Below, in pieces: positions 1 through 9,508 of a stretch of 64,000 bases of DNA. The notes under the pieces were generated by a model, which was given only the letters and a program-made list of their open reading frames with translations, was not told the DNA's origin and made no database searches. This DNA comes from Fonsecaea monophora (taxonomy: Eukaryota > Ascomycota > Eurotiomycetes > Chaetothyriales > Herpotrichiellaceae), in the NCBI RefSeq assembly GCF_001642475.1, contig NW_019173945.1, positions 124,001 through 188,000 of the forward strand, read 5' to 3'. A program made the position numbers and the translations under genes. Position 1 is the stretch's first letter. Each line of letters opens with the position of its first letter.

Positions 1-9
1 CCTCTCATC

Positions 10-723
10 ATGGCCAACTCATCCAGTCCGGCACCCAAGCCAGATCTCTCGCATTCCGAATATCCAAGCTCGATAGGCCGGAAGTTCGATCCTGACGGAA
101 GGGTTCTGCCGTTTCCCGGAAACACGATCATCTGTCACCTTTCACCAGACCAGCCTCTGTACCCTGCAATGCTAGGTCTGTATGACGCACTCAGGAGCCA
201 CAGATTTGCGTCTCTATGTACCATGTTACCTCCGGAAAGCTGGCACATGACTGTCTTCGAGGGCGTCAGTGATGAGACTCGAGCCCGGCCGTCGGATTTG
301 CCCCTCGATGCCCTATTAGACATATGCACAGATCTGTTCAAGGAGAAGCTCGAGAACTTTGAGTTCGACACTTCGACCCCATTCCAACTGACCATTGTTG
401 GTTACAATCCACTGGTAGAAGGCATCGCCCTGACAGCCGTCCCCGCGACTCCCGCCGACGAAGTAAGGATACGCGACCTTCGCAAACGGCTCTCCGAGCT
501 CCTGCAATTACGCAATCCTGACCACGACGAATATGCCTTGCACCTAAGTCTTGCATATCTTCTACGCTGTCTGGATAACCAGCAACAAAAGGAGCTTGGC
601 GACTTTCTAGAAGAAAATCGTGCTAAGCTGCCCACTCATTTCGAATTGGGGGTTCCGGAATTCTGCACCTTCGAAGACATGTTTGCTTTTCATCGACTAT
701 TTTTCTTGGGAGACGACCCCTAA
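10..723 (+). CDS. DUF1868 / 2H phosphoesterase-like protein
   Basis: Intact 237-residue single-exon ORF starting with ATG at 10. Two H-x-T/S motifs, HMT at residue 79 and HLS at residue 178, lie about 100 residues apart. That is the signature of the 2H phosphoesterase fold (RNA ligase/cyclic phosphodiesterase-like). The context WHMTVFEG and the phrase PFPGNTIICHL fit the DUF1868 family, as far as I recall it. The family is thought to act on phosphodiester substrates in the cytosol, but no substrate is established and none can be read from the sequence. No signal peptide or membrane segment is seen. It converges on the dienelactone hydrolase gene, leaving 256 bp between the two stops. The start lies 10 bp from the window edge, so an upstream exon cannot be excluded. 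Confidence 0.75.
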   Translation: MANSSSPAPKPDLSHSEYPSSIGRKFDPDGRVLPFPGNTIICHLSPDQPLYPAMLGLYDALRSHRFASLCTMLPPESWHMTVFEGVSDETRARPSDLPLDALLDICTDLFKEKLENFEFDTSTPFQLTIVGYNPLVEGIALTAVPATPADEVRIRDLRKRLSELLQLRNPDHDEYALHLSLAYLLRCLDNQQQKELGDFLEENRAKLPTHFELGVPEFCTFEDMFAFHRLFFLGDDP

Positions 724-979
724 TACGACCCGGCAGAGAGATTTTCTGCTTCGATTGTCAAAATCTCGTTGATTAAAGGGAGAAGCGCTGTGTTATGGTC
801 TTGCTAGAGCAAATCGGCCACGACAATGAATGTCTAGGAGCCATTGAGATCAATTGTGATTCTCACGATCAATATCACTTGTATATTCGCTATCAGCCAA
901 TCGATTGGTCTACGCACCACGAGCCCTCATGCCTTCATGTCTTCGACCTTTGCTCAAACTCCAAATTTCCGAACACAAT

Positions 980-1896
980 TCAAAGCCAGCGGGTGAGCCA
1001 GTCCAGAATTTGTTTCTCTGAGTTCTCCAAGCATGCCCGCTCCTCTGGGTCGTCCGGATTCCCTCTCACAGCAAATCCATGTCGGCCCGGCTTATAGACC
1101 CTGTGCTCCACCTCTGGCAGCTTTCTCCCCGCGGCTCTCGCTTTCGCATGGATCTCTTCCACCTTTGCCTTTTGCTCAAAATTCACACCCTGGTCCTCCA
1201 CTCCCCATCCAATGCTGACAGGTACGACCAAAGACTCGACATCACCTGGAAGGGATACATGACTAGGATGCATGGCGGCCACGACATCTACTAAGGGCAC
1301 CTTTTTGCCGTCAACCTCAATCATGTTGCTCTCCAATCCCGCTCGAATTGCATACTTTCCACCCCAGCAGAATCCCACCATGCCGATTTTCTGGGTGGGG
1401 GGAGTTGAGCGCCTCAATGCCTGCATGAAATCCATGAAGGTCTGGTTGGTAGGTCCTTCCTTGTGTCTCGTCATCCACATGACGAAGGCCGGCGCCTTTG
1501 CCAGAAGGCCTGTATACTTTGCAAATGTCGACTGCTTTTTCGCATCGACTGGAAGCAGAACATCAGCAGTCTTGAGCGGCACTGGATCTCCCTTGAAAAA
1601 GTCTGGTAGATAGACGAGCCACTGGCCGCTCTTAGCGTAGGCATCGGCAATCAGTTTGTTGTTGGGCAATAGGAGGCCAAAGACATCCGAGTAGATGACT
1701 ATGATGGCTTGAGGATTGGTCCTGTTGCCGACCACGTAGGTATTCAGCCCGTGTATCTCCTCTTCAGTGCCCTGAGGTTGACCTGTGTGGATGGTGCCCT
1801 GAGCAAAGGGTGAGTAGAAGGATATTCATAGAGGATGGATCCAGGTGAACTTACCTTGATGCACTCTTCGCACGCGGAATCCACTTGAGAATCCAT
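980..1896 (-). CDS. Dienelactone hydrolase family protein
   Basis: Two exons: 1896-1855 (14 codons, MDSQVDSACEECIK) and 1798-980, split by a 56-nt GTAAGT...CTCAG intron in phase 0. The product is 286 residues. The alpha/beta-hydrolase nucleophile motif GFCWGGK places the catalytic Cys near residue 158. An Asp lies in GVEDQG, and the catalytic His is in PGRHGFAVR near residue 254, completing the Cys-His-Asp triad of dienelactone hydrolases. The family hydrolyses lactones and related esters; in fungi most members are cytosolic and of unknown substrate. The short N-terminal CEECIKG segment followed by a GxxxG stretch is common in fungal members. The gene is divergent from the Zn2Cys6 gene at 2207, with a 310-bp shared promoter region. 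Confidence 0.85.
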
Positions 1897-2206
1897 TTGT
1901 ACCTTTATTATCAGTTGCTGACAATCAAACAAGGCTCTGTTTCAGGGTATACTCGCTTGATGACTGATGAGTCGTATATTCCCGGGAGGCACCCCATGGT
2001 TGATATATCAGTCCTTTTCCAGGCACAACCAGGTCCCGATGACGCTACAACGTGGAACTCGGCGTGCTGGTTGATCCGCTGCAAGTCTCGGTGAGTTCTC
2101 GCGTTCTTCTCGGGTTGTGTTTCATTCGTTGATTGACTGTGATACGCAGCGAGTAACTGTATGAGGTTTAGTTCAGGCGGGAAAGACACCAGATGAATGC
2201 GACTCT
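1897..2206. promoter_or_regulatory. Divergent intergenic region
   Basis: The 310 bp between the divergent dienelactone hydrolase and Zn2Cys6 regulator genes must hold both promoters. I see no convincing TATA box or operator. A pyrimidine/ACC-rich stretch follows into the presumed 5' leader of the regulator (about 2225-2260). Confidence 0.4.
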
Positions 2207-5152
2207 ATGCCTTTTTGCCGTTCTCGCTCTACACCACGACCACCACGACCACCGACGTTCGGTCAGATTTATATGAGCATCCAATTCCCCGTGACTGCAG
2301 CCATGTTGCAGGGACCATCAGCGGTAGGGTCCTCTTCAGCCTCGGGGTCGATCGCCGAAAAGACTGCGAGGCTTCCTGTACCCGCTATCGGCAGGACTCC
2401 GCCGACAACATCCACATCAACACCCAAGTTACGCAGTTGTCTAGTTTGCCGCAGTCGCAAGGTCCGCTGTGACAAACAGTCACCTTGTTCTAATTGCCGT
2501 CGCGCCAATATCGCCTGTGTGACACCGGCGACAGACCGCCCGCCAAGGTGGGCTCGTCGCCTCCATCAACTCACCAACAAGGCCCCAGTGCTGAACGCTC
2601 CCGCGACGCAGGACGCCAATCCGGATCTTGACAAGGTCATGGAGAGGGTACGGAATCTGGAGCTGCTGGTCAAGGAACTCAGCTTTCAATTGGAGCGGAC
2701 TCATGCAAGCTCGACTGCAGGGGACTCATCTCAAGTCACCTCCCCTGGTATCTCAACCCAGAATCGTGGCTTTGGGCATGAAGGGATTCAATTACCCACT
2801 ACTGATGCCAATAAGAATCAAAAGCAGTCTGGCCGCTTGGTGCTCCAGGATGCCAGTCGTGGCCACTATGTGAGCTCCGCCTTCTGGGTCCGGGTCGATG
2901 ACGAGGTAAACTTTTGCCTTGATGCTTGCCTCACCACCTGACCTAAAGGCTCACTGATTGTTACTGCAGCTCGATGACCTAGAGATGGACACTCGCGGCT
3001 CAGAAGCATATGACTCGGACAGTTCATGGGACGATGCATCTCCCGAAGGAGTGCTATCCGCCCAGGAAACGGAGCGAACGCCTTCGGAACGACATGCATT
3101 CTTATTTCGACACAATCTGGCTCCCCCGACTCCTAATCTCCACGAGCTGCGCCCCTTGCCATCCCAGATGCTGTTTATCTTGGACACTTTCTCCCGGAAT
3201 GTGAATGTCTTCATGCAGATCGTCCACATCCCAATCCTCACGAAGACGATCTCTGGTCCAGGGGGTATACGACTGACTCACCTGACACCATCCCTTGACG
3301 CCTTGATATTCTCCATCTCTTATGCGACGGTCGCTTCCATGGAGGAAGACGATGTAAGCTATTCATTCCCCGGGATATTGGAGATTGGTCAGGCATGATT
3401 AGGCCGTATTGACAAATGTTGCCCGAGCAGGTTATGACAAACTTTGGCGCTCCCAAATTCGAGTTGATTTCCAAGTACCGTCTCGGGACGGAGCACTGTT
3501 TGGCCCAAGCCGAGTTCCTGACCGTACCGAACCTGATGCTGATTCAGGCGTTTGGCCTCTTCCTATGCCTCGCACGACGACATGACAGCCCGAGATATGT
3601 GTGGATGATGACGGGGCTCGTCATCAGAATGGCCCAGTACCTTGGCTTACAGCGAGATGGACTCCACTTCAGTCACCTGTCGCCCTTTGAGATTGAGATG
3701 CGTCGACGGATCTGGTGGATGCTGTGCAGGCTGGATTTGAGAGCATCAGAGGACCAAGGGACGGATCTCAGCATACCGAGCGGCAGTTTCGACACCAAAA
3801 TCCCTCTAAACATCAATAATGCAGATATCCATCCCGAGACAAAAGAGATGCCCGCCGAGCGCTATGGCGTGACTGATATGTCATTTCCACGCATGTCTGC
3901 GGGAGCCGTCCACCTCATGAGGCAAATAGTGGCCTCTATTGCTGGTGGAGGTGCGGCAAATGCAGAGCGCCAGAGTCGTCTCGTGAGCGAGATCTATCAA
4001 AATTTCGAACAGGAGTACTTCCAGCACACGTCTGAAGCAGGGAATATTGCCTACTGGGTCGCCGTCACCGTCGCGCGCATGGTCATGGCCAAGATGACCC
4101 TCATTGCCTTTCTCCCAGCGCTCTTTTCCACCTCCAGCGAGACCACCACTGCTGACGAAGTCTTGAGAACCAAGTTACTGGTCTCGGCAATTGAGGTTGC
4201 AGAATACAATCATGCGCTCAACGCCGAACCAGCATGTCGCAACTGGCGCTGGCTGTACCAAAGCCACACCCATTGGCATGCCATTGTCTACCTTCTGCTT
4301 GAGACCTCCCGACGGCCTTGGTCGTCCACCGTCGAGAGGGCTTGGATCGCCCTTCACAGCGAATGGCTGATTCCGGCTCAGGCCCTGACAGACGAGAACC
4401 TCCGCATTTGGATCCCGCTCCGAAAGCTGATGAATAAAGCTCGCAAGCATCGCGACTCTGAGCTCCACAGACTGCGAGCCGATCCGCAGGCCGCTGTATT
4501 GCTGGAACTGGAAGAACGCAAGACTCCGGTCCCTACAAGTTCTGGTCCATTCCCTGCGGGATCCAGTGTCGACGCCTTCCGTGAGCGATGGCGTCAACTT
4601 GTCGGCATACCAGCGAAAGTCCCTGGCCGCAGACCTTTCCCCGGAGCCTCTCACACCAGCCACGTCGAATCGGGAGCGAATGAAAACTACAAAACCCCCT
4701 TGCCTGCCGGATTGATGCCTTTGGGTACCTCGGAGATTTCCGACTTCAACACCTCTAATCAAACAACCCATCTCGAACCTGAACCGCGGACTGATGGAAA
4801 CTTCAACACCATCAATGACAGAGTACCTGAATCGTCAACCACAACGAACGTACCTGGGGCATCTACCTCGGACCAGACTCCGGATCGACCGTACAACGCC
4901 TTTCCGACAGGGGCGGAAGACTGGACGGACGGCCGCACCATGGGCCCTGGCTTCCACGCCTGGCTCTGGGCGGACGCTGACCCGTCTGTCGACGTCTTCT
5001 CCAACTGGGACGTGGATTCCCTCGACGCGAACATGGACCTGGGTGGTGAAGTGAACTGGTATGCCTGGGTCGAATCGGCCAAGGGGATGGAGAGGGAAGC
5101 CAGACCCGCCGCCGCCAACACTCAATGGACAGAAATTCCCCGAGATCCCTAG
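2207..5152 (+). CDS. Zn2Cys6 transcription factor, Fungal_trans domain
   Basis: Three exons: 2207-2905, 2970-3353 and 3431-5152, all phase 0, with GTAAA and GTAAGC donors and CAG/GCAG acceptors; 934 residues from the first ATG. The binuclear zinc cluster is complete: C78-x2-C81-x6-C88-x5-C94-x2-C97-x6-C104, followed by a short linker and a leucine-rich dimerisation stretch (VRNLELLVKELSFQLERT). The middle region carries the fungal-specific TF domain, including QAFGLFLCLARR, IRMAQYLGLQRDG and RRRIWWMLCRLD. The C-terminus is acidic and Trp-rich (AWLWADADPSVDVFSNWDVD), a plausible activation region. The start is uncertain: ATG at 2273 (residue 23) is an equally good choice because the first 22 residues are low-complexity. 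Its target genes cannot be read from sequence; the neighbouring hydrolase is a candidate. Confidence 0.85.
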
Positions 5153-5936
5153 CTGCGCCGTGCTACATAATTACCAGCTCATGAATAATGAATGATGGCC
5201 TTAGACACAGCTTTCTCCACGTGTGCGAATTTGCTTGTGCTGCACTATCAAGACCAAGACCAAGACTTCCCGGGTGGTCCCGTGCTATTTGCTTTCCTCG
5301 CTGATTGCCTGCTCACCGGCGCGCATCTCCTCAGAGCCAAGCTGATGTTGGTTCTTGTTGTTGTTATTGTTTGTTGGCCAAGCAGCCAAGATAAGTAAAA
5401 ACTGCCGCGAGCTCAACCCCTTTAGGACGACGATGATGCCGCCCTGTATTCATTGGTTGGTCTCCGCGCCTCCCCCCCCCTCCCCTTCCCTCCCTCCTCT
5501 TAAGCCCACTGCCGACGGAAATAACTCCATTTGAGCACCGAGACGACTAAACAGCTCAAATTCCATTCTTTCACCTGACTTCGGACCCCGAAGTATATTA
5601 CCAACAATATCAGAACCAGGCGGGAGGTCATGTTCGAAGTGCGGCTCTCCAGCACCCCTCATATTCGCTAGGACAGCCTGTCTAAAGTGCCATCGTAGAA
5701 GTGGATTAATAGGCGCATCAGGGCGAGTGTCACGAACACCTACGTGACACTAGACACTCAGCTTAGGCTACCTACTAAGGAATTAGGCCGCTAGCTAAGT
5801 AGCTAGCTTATCGTATATATATAGTTGGAGGGATCTTACTTATTAACCTTAAAGCCTTCTTTAAGCGTGTTCGGAGGACTCGGAGGATTACCTAGATAGG
5901 TAATAGATAGGCTCATTATAGGATCGAACCGATAGG
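5153..5936. other. Gene-free stretch leading into the repeat island
   Basis: No supported gene. Base composition changes from about balanced to AT-rich with short tandem words such as CTAGCTAAGTAGCTAG near 5785-5810. That marks the left edge of the decayed repeat island. Confidence 0.5.
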
Positions 5937-6350
5937 TGTGGGGGTTTGGAAAGAGTTCTGTAACTAGCTAGCCAACCTAATAACAAGGAGGATAAATCTG
6001 AGGAGAGAGAAGGAGGAATAATGTCCTCTCCTTCTTTCCTTATATCGTACGCTCCTCCGCAAGGGATACTCAATGTCTTCCCCTTTCTCCCTTGTCCTTC
6101 CTCTTTCGTACACGCCTTACGTTTCCCTTACCTTTTGTCTCTCTTCCTTACCTTCCCTTACGTACGGTGTCTCAGTTTGCCAGGATTCGGTATCCCTTGC
6201 ACGGTACGCGCCTCGTCCAATCAGGAGGCTGCTTTTTGCCTGTACAATGTACAGGCAAATTCAGCCAATCAGGAGGTGGCGTTAGTCCTGTCGTTAGTCT
6301 TGGCGCTGGTTCGTCAGAACCGAGCCTCCTTCTGGGTTCAACCCATCACA
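5937..6350 (-). mobile_element. Solo LTR, copy A
   Basis: A 414-bp block beginning TGTG and ending CACA, flanked on both sides by ATAGG (5932-5936 and 6351-6355), as expected for a 5-bp target-site duplication. Its reverse complement matches 6528-6872 closely across nearly the full length. Copy A carries roughly 70 bp more, partly a duplication around CCAATCAGGAGG near 6220-6280, including an internal GCCTGTACAATGTACAGGC palindrome. No internal coding domain joins the two copies, so I read it as a solo LTR left by recombination. ATAGG is a frequent word locally, which weakens the duplication argument. Confidence 0.65.
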
Positions 6351-6527
6351 ATAGGTATAACTATTCGACTATAATGAGCCTATCTATTACCTATCTAGTG
6401 AACTAGGGCGAGGCTCTTAACTAGAGGTATTAACTCGTACGGTAGTAGTGTCAGGAACAGCCTATAAAGATAGGTAGAGGGTAGCGATAGGTAACGGATA
6501 GATACGGGTATAGGTATTCCTTAATAG

Positions 6528-6872
6528 TGTGATGGGTTGAACCCAGAAGGAGGCTCGGTTCTGACGAACCAGCGCCAAGACTAACGCCACCTCCTGATTG
6601 GACGAGGCACAAGGGATACCGAATCCTGGCAAACTAAGACACCGTACGTAAGGGAAGGTAAGGAAGAGAGACAAAAGGTAAAGGAAACGTAAGGCGTGTA
6701 CGAAAGAGGAAGGATAAGGGAGAAAGGGGAAGACATTGAGTATCCCTTACGGAGGAGCGTACGATATAAGGAAAGAAGGAGAGGACATTATTCCTCCTTC
6801 TCTCTCCTCAGATTTATCCTCCTTGTTACTAGGTTGGCTAGCTAGTTACAGAACTCTTTCCAAACCCTCACA
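6528..6872 (+). mobile_element. Solo LTR, copy B (opposite orientation to copy A)
   Basis: A 345-bp block starting TGTGATGGGTTGAACCC and ending in CCCTCACA. It is the inverted counterpart of 5937-6350. ATAG flanks it on each side (6524-6527 and 6873-6876), a possible 4-5 bp target duplication. The orientation relative to the copia relic downstream is compatible with a 5' LTR, but no primer-binding site was recognised after 6872. The strand assignment is arbitrary because LTR polarity could not be fixed. Confidence 0.6.
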
Positions 6873-7058
6873 ATAGTATCTCTTAACTAAGACTCTAAGT
6901 ATAAGGGAAGGAAGCTTCCCTTAGGCGGTAAGTATACGGTACTTAAATAATAAGGGGTTATTACGTACGAGTTATACTTGGTGGTTCGTGATAACTAAAC
7001 GATTATCCTAATTATCTATATTAATAATATAATCGTTATATTAAGAGATCTTATAAAG

Positions 7059-8060
7059 ATAGAGACCTTATTTAAGGACCTATCTAAGTCTATCGAACTT
7101 AAGGATCTAGGCGCTATCGACGAATTCCTAGGAATTAAGATAACTAGGAATAGGCCTTGAAGGACTATATCTCTATCCTAAGGTTAATATATCGATAAAA
7201 TCCTTAATTAATATAAACCTAAGGATAAGAAGGAGATAAGGTTTGTGGAATATCAGGATATAAGCGAATAGCCTTTTTAGGCTTAGCGCTATGTCACGTG
7301 ATAAGCGGGGTACTGGATGCCTATCTAGGCCTAGTACTAGGTCATATGACTAGGTCATGTGACTACTGACGTCATCGCTTACTAATAGCGATTCGAGGGA
7401 TTTCTTTTACCTTCCTTTTATCGCCACCTATCGCCTATATAAGGACACTCCTCTCTCTCTCAGATAGATAGAATAACTAAGACTTTTACAATCAGAGTTA
7501 TGACCCCTAAGGATCCCGATAACCTTTCTAACACCTATTAATCTAACTCTACTAGTATCGATTACTATATAGATTTAGATTAGGGGGGTAATATAGGTAC
7601 TAGACGATCTATAATAGACTATCTATTCGTCTTCCGAGGTACTCCTCTATCCTAGAACTTAAAACTATAGCGTATAGTAGCGCTAAGTTCTTACGAAGTT
7701 AAATATACAGCCTTAAAAGAGGCTATAAAGGAGTAATAGTACATTAAGGTACTACTAAGCGAGATAAAAGGTCTTATAGGCCCTAGTCTTACTATAGAAT
7801 ACCTAAACGTCTATACTAACTCCCATTTAGTTATAGAACTAGCGAAAAACCCTATATATTACGCTAGGACTAAGTATATCGATATATAATACTACTATAT
7901 ACGTAAATACGTCTAAAACGAGGTATCTAAGCTTCCATAGGTACTTACCGACGCTTAACTAGCCGATAGTCTAACTAAGCCTATACCTACCGATAAATGG
8001 ATCGCTTTTATTAAAGGGATAGGCTTAAGGGACCTAAACTAGCCTATTTAGGCTAGAAAG
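7059..8060 (+). mobile_element. Ty1/copia retrotransposon relic (RT and RNase H), RIP-like decay
   Basis: Two pol fragments can be read through stop codons. At 7059-7230 the reverse transcriptase segment shows KDLGAIDEFLGIKI followed by YIDKIL, the copia 'KDLG...FLGI...YI.KIL' block. At 7557-8060 the RNase H region reads DLD(stop)GGNIGTRRS, then VALSSYEVKYTALKEAIKE, VIELAKNPIYYARTKYIDI, and LADSLTKPIPTDKW. These are the standard order of copia RNase H motifs. Stops fall mostly where Trp, Gln or Arg/Glu codons are expected, which fits C-to-T/G-to-A mutation. Between the fragments, 7280-7500 looks like LTR or promoter sequence (TATATAAG near 7435), so the copy is deleted or recombined. It cannot encode protein. 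Confidence 0.8.
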
Positions 8061-8384
8061 GTACCTATAGGTAAAAAGATAAAAAACGGGCCTCCTATCG
8101 GGACGAAGTTAATAGGAGATAGTTATTACCTAGGTACTATTAGGGCGTCCCTCTACTAGTAGGTTATAATAGAATATAAGACTAGTAGGAGGAGCTTTAT
8201 AATACCTTACGAATAAGGTCGGACCGCCCTACTCCCTTCTATAGAAGGGCCCTTAATAATACCTTAAAGGTAACTTTACTACGGCATCCTAGTCGGAAGT
8301 AATGCTTAAAGTCGTGACGATGGTGTCTAAGTTACGGACCTTCTCCTGCGAAGCGTTTATTTACTTCTTTTTCAGCTTACCTCC

Positions 8385-8664
8385 GCATCTATCGACTTTA
8401 GAGTATGTAAATAGGGTTCCTCGACTGGAGTAAGCCGAGCATGTCGAGCATGTGGGAAGCCGACCGTCACACTGAGAGATGCATTGTCAAAAAAACCTAC
8501 CCGCCCTTCAATAGCGAGAGCTTACTTATCCTCGATCTTTTGAAGCGGCACGCCTCGCAAGCGTGGGAGACGTACTTGCTAGCTCCAGCGTCTGCGGTGG
8601 TGACGGATGGCCGAGACGCTGGACCTCCAGATGCAATGACTGACAGACCAGGCGAAAGCGCCAT
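8385..8664 (-). pseudogene. Zn2Cys6 transcription factor, N-terminal fragment with dead splice donor
   Basis: From ATG at 8664 the minus strand encodes a short leader ending in KYVSHACEACRFKRSR (to 8530). After a gap it continues CDGRLPTCSTCSAY from 8471, and TYSKVDR and GGKLKKK down to about 8385. Joined, this is a zinc cluster with five of six Cys in register (C-x2-C-x6-C-x6-C-x2-C). The last Cys region is altered. The gap 8529-8472 has a good CTCAG acceptor, but the donor reads ATAAGT where GTAAGT is expected: a G-to-A change that would abolish splicing. The reading frame then stops beside the repeat island, so the rest of the gene is lost or was displaced by an insertion. Confidence 0.6.
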
Positions 8665-8703
8665 TCTGGATACATGCCCGCCGAGGTTGTCACTGAGGCA
8701 CAA

Positions 8704-9508
8704 AGAGAGATTATCTTCGAGAAGAGGTGAGCAGAAAAAGATGCGGGCGTAGAGACATCCTAGGAAATGAACTGCAAGCCACGGGGACAGAAGGCGCAGT
8801 TAGGCTGAGCCTCGTGTGTGAACAGAAAGGCTGGGACCCAAGGCTGAACACGACTGCTTGGAAGCAAGACACCTTAGATATCATGTGCTGGCTTTACTCA
8901 ACCTCAAACGCCGCCAGGACGATGCTCCTGAAGATCTCTGTATGAGAGCTGTCCATACACACACACACAATTTATTACGCCCGGCGGCTAGGCCGAAAGG
9001 GCAACTAAAGCTATTCTATTAATACATTTCTCCAGGTACGTCATACTCTCCTTGAAGCCCGTACAGATACATCTTTTTCACCTTTACCATTGCCTCGCTT
9101 GCTACATCTTTACGGATTCTCGTGTTAGTGATCTTACCGTAGCAGTCTGGCTTGAAGTTGATTCTTCAAGTGTTCAGCATCCTATCCTCGGCAGCTGAAG
9201 CGCGCCTGCTTGATGAGACACGAGGTGAGAGTCGGAATGGCGGGCCTATACAGATGTTTTAAATTTCTGCTTCACATTTCACACAGGCACAAGTTGTTTG
9301 AGTTTCACATTTGACCCTGCTCTTTTACACAATGTCACAATGAAGCAGAGCATGCCTTACTGCTGTGGACAATCAAGTGGAGACTTCCTCGAATTGTGCG
9401 CAACGTCTCCTCAGCACTATAGCATACAAAGCACTATTACCATTAGGAAGGCCAACACGTAATAGCCGCATATATATTCGAATGTTCTGGGCAGCAACGA
9501 CGGTCTCT
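8704..9508. other. Gene-free stretch
   Basis: No supported gene. It contains a short (CA)n run at about 8956-8968 followed by a GC-rich hairpin-like sequence (GCCCGGCGGCTAGGCCGAAAGGGC). I do not recognise either as part of a known element. Confidence 0.4.

Noticed and set aside
8953..9010. CACACA run and GC-rich hairpin considered as telomeric or element end
   Set aside because: No TTAGGG-type repeat and no matching terminal sequence elsewhere in the window.
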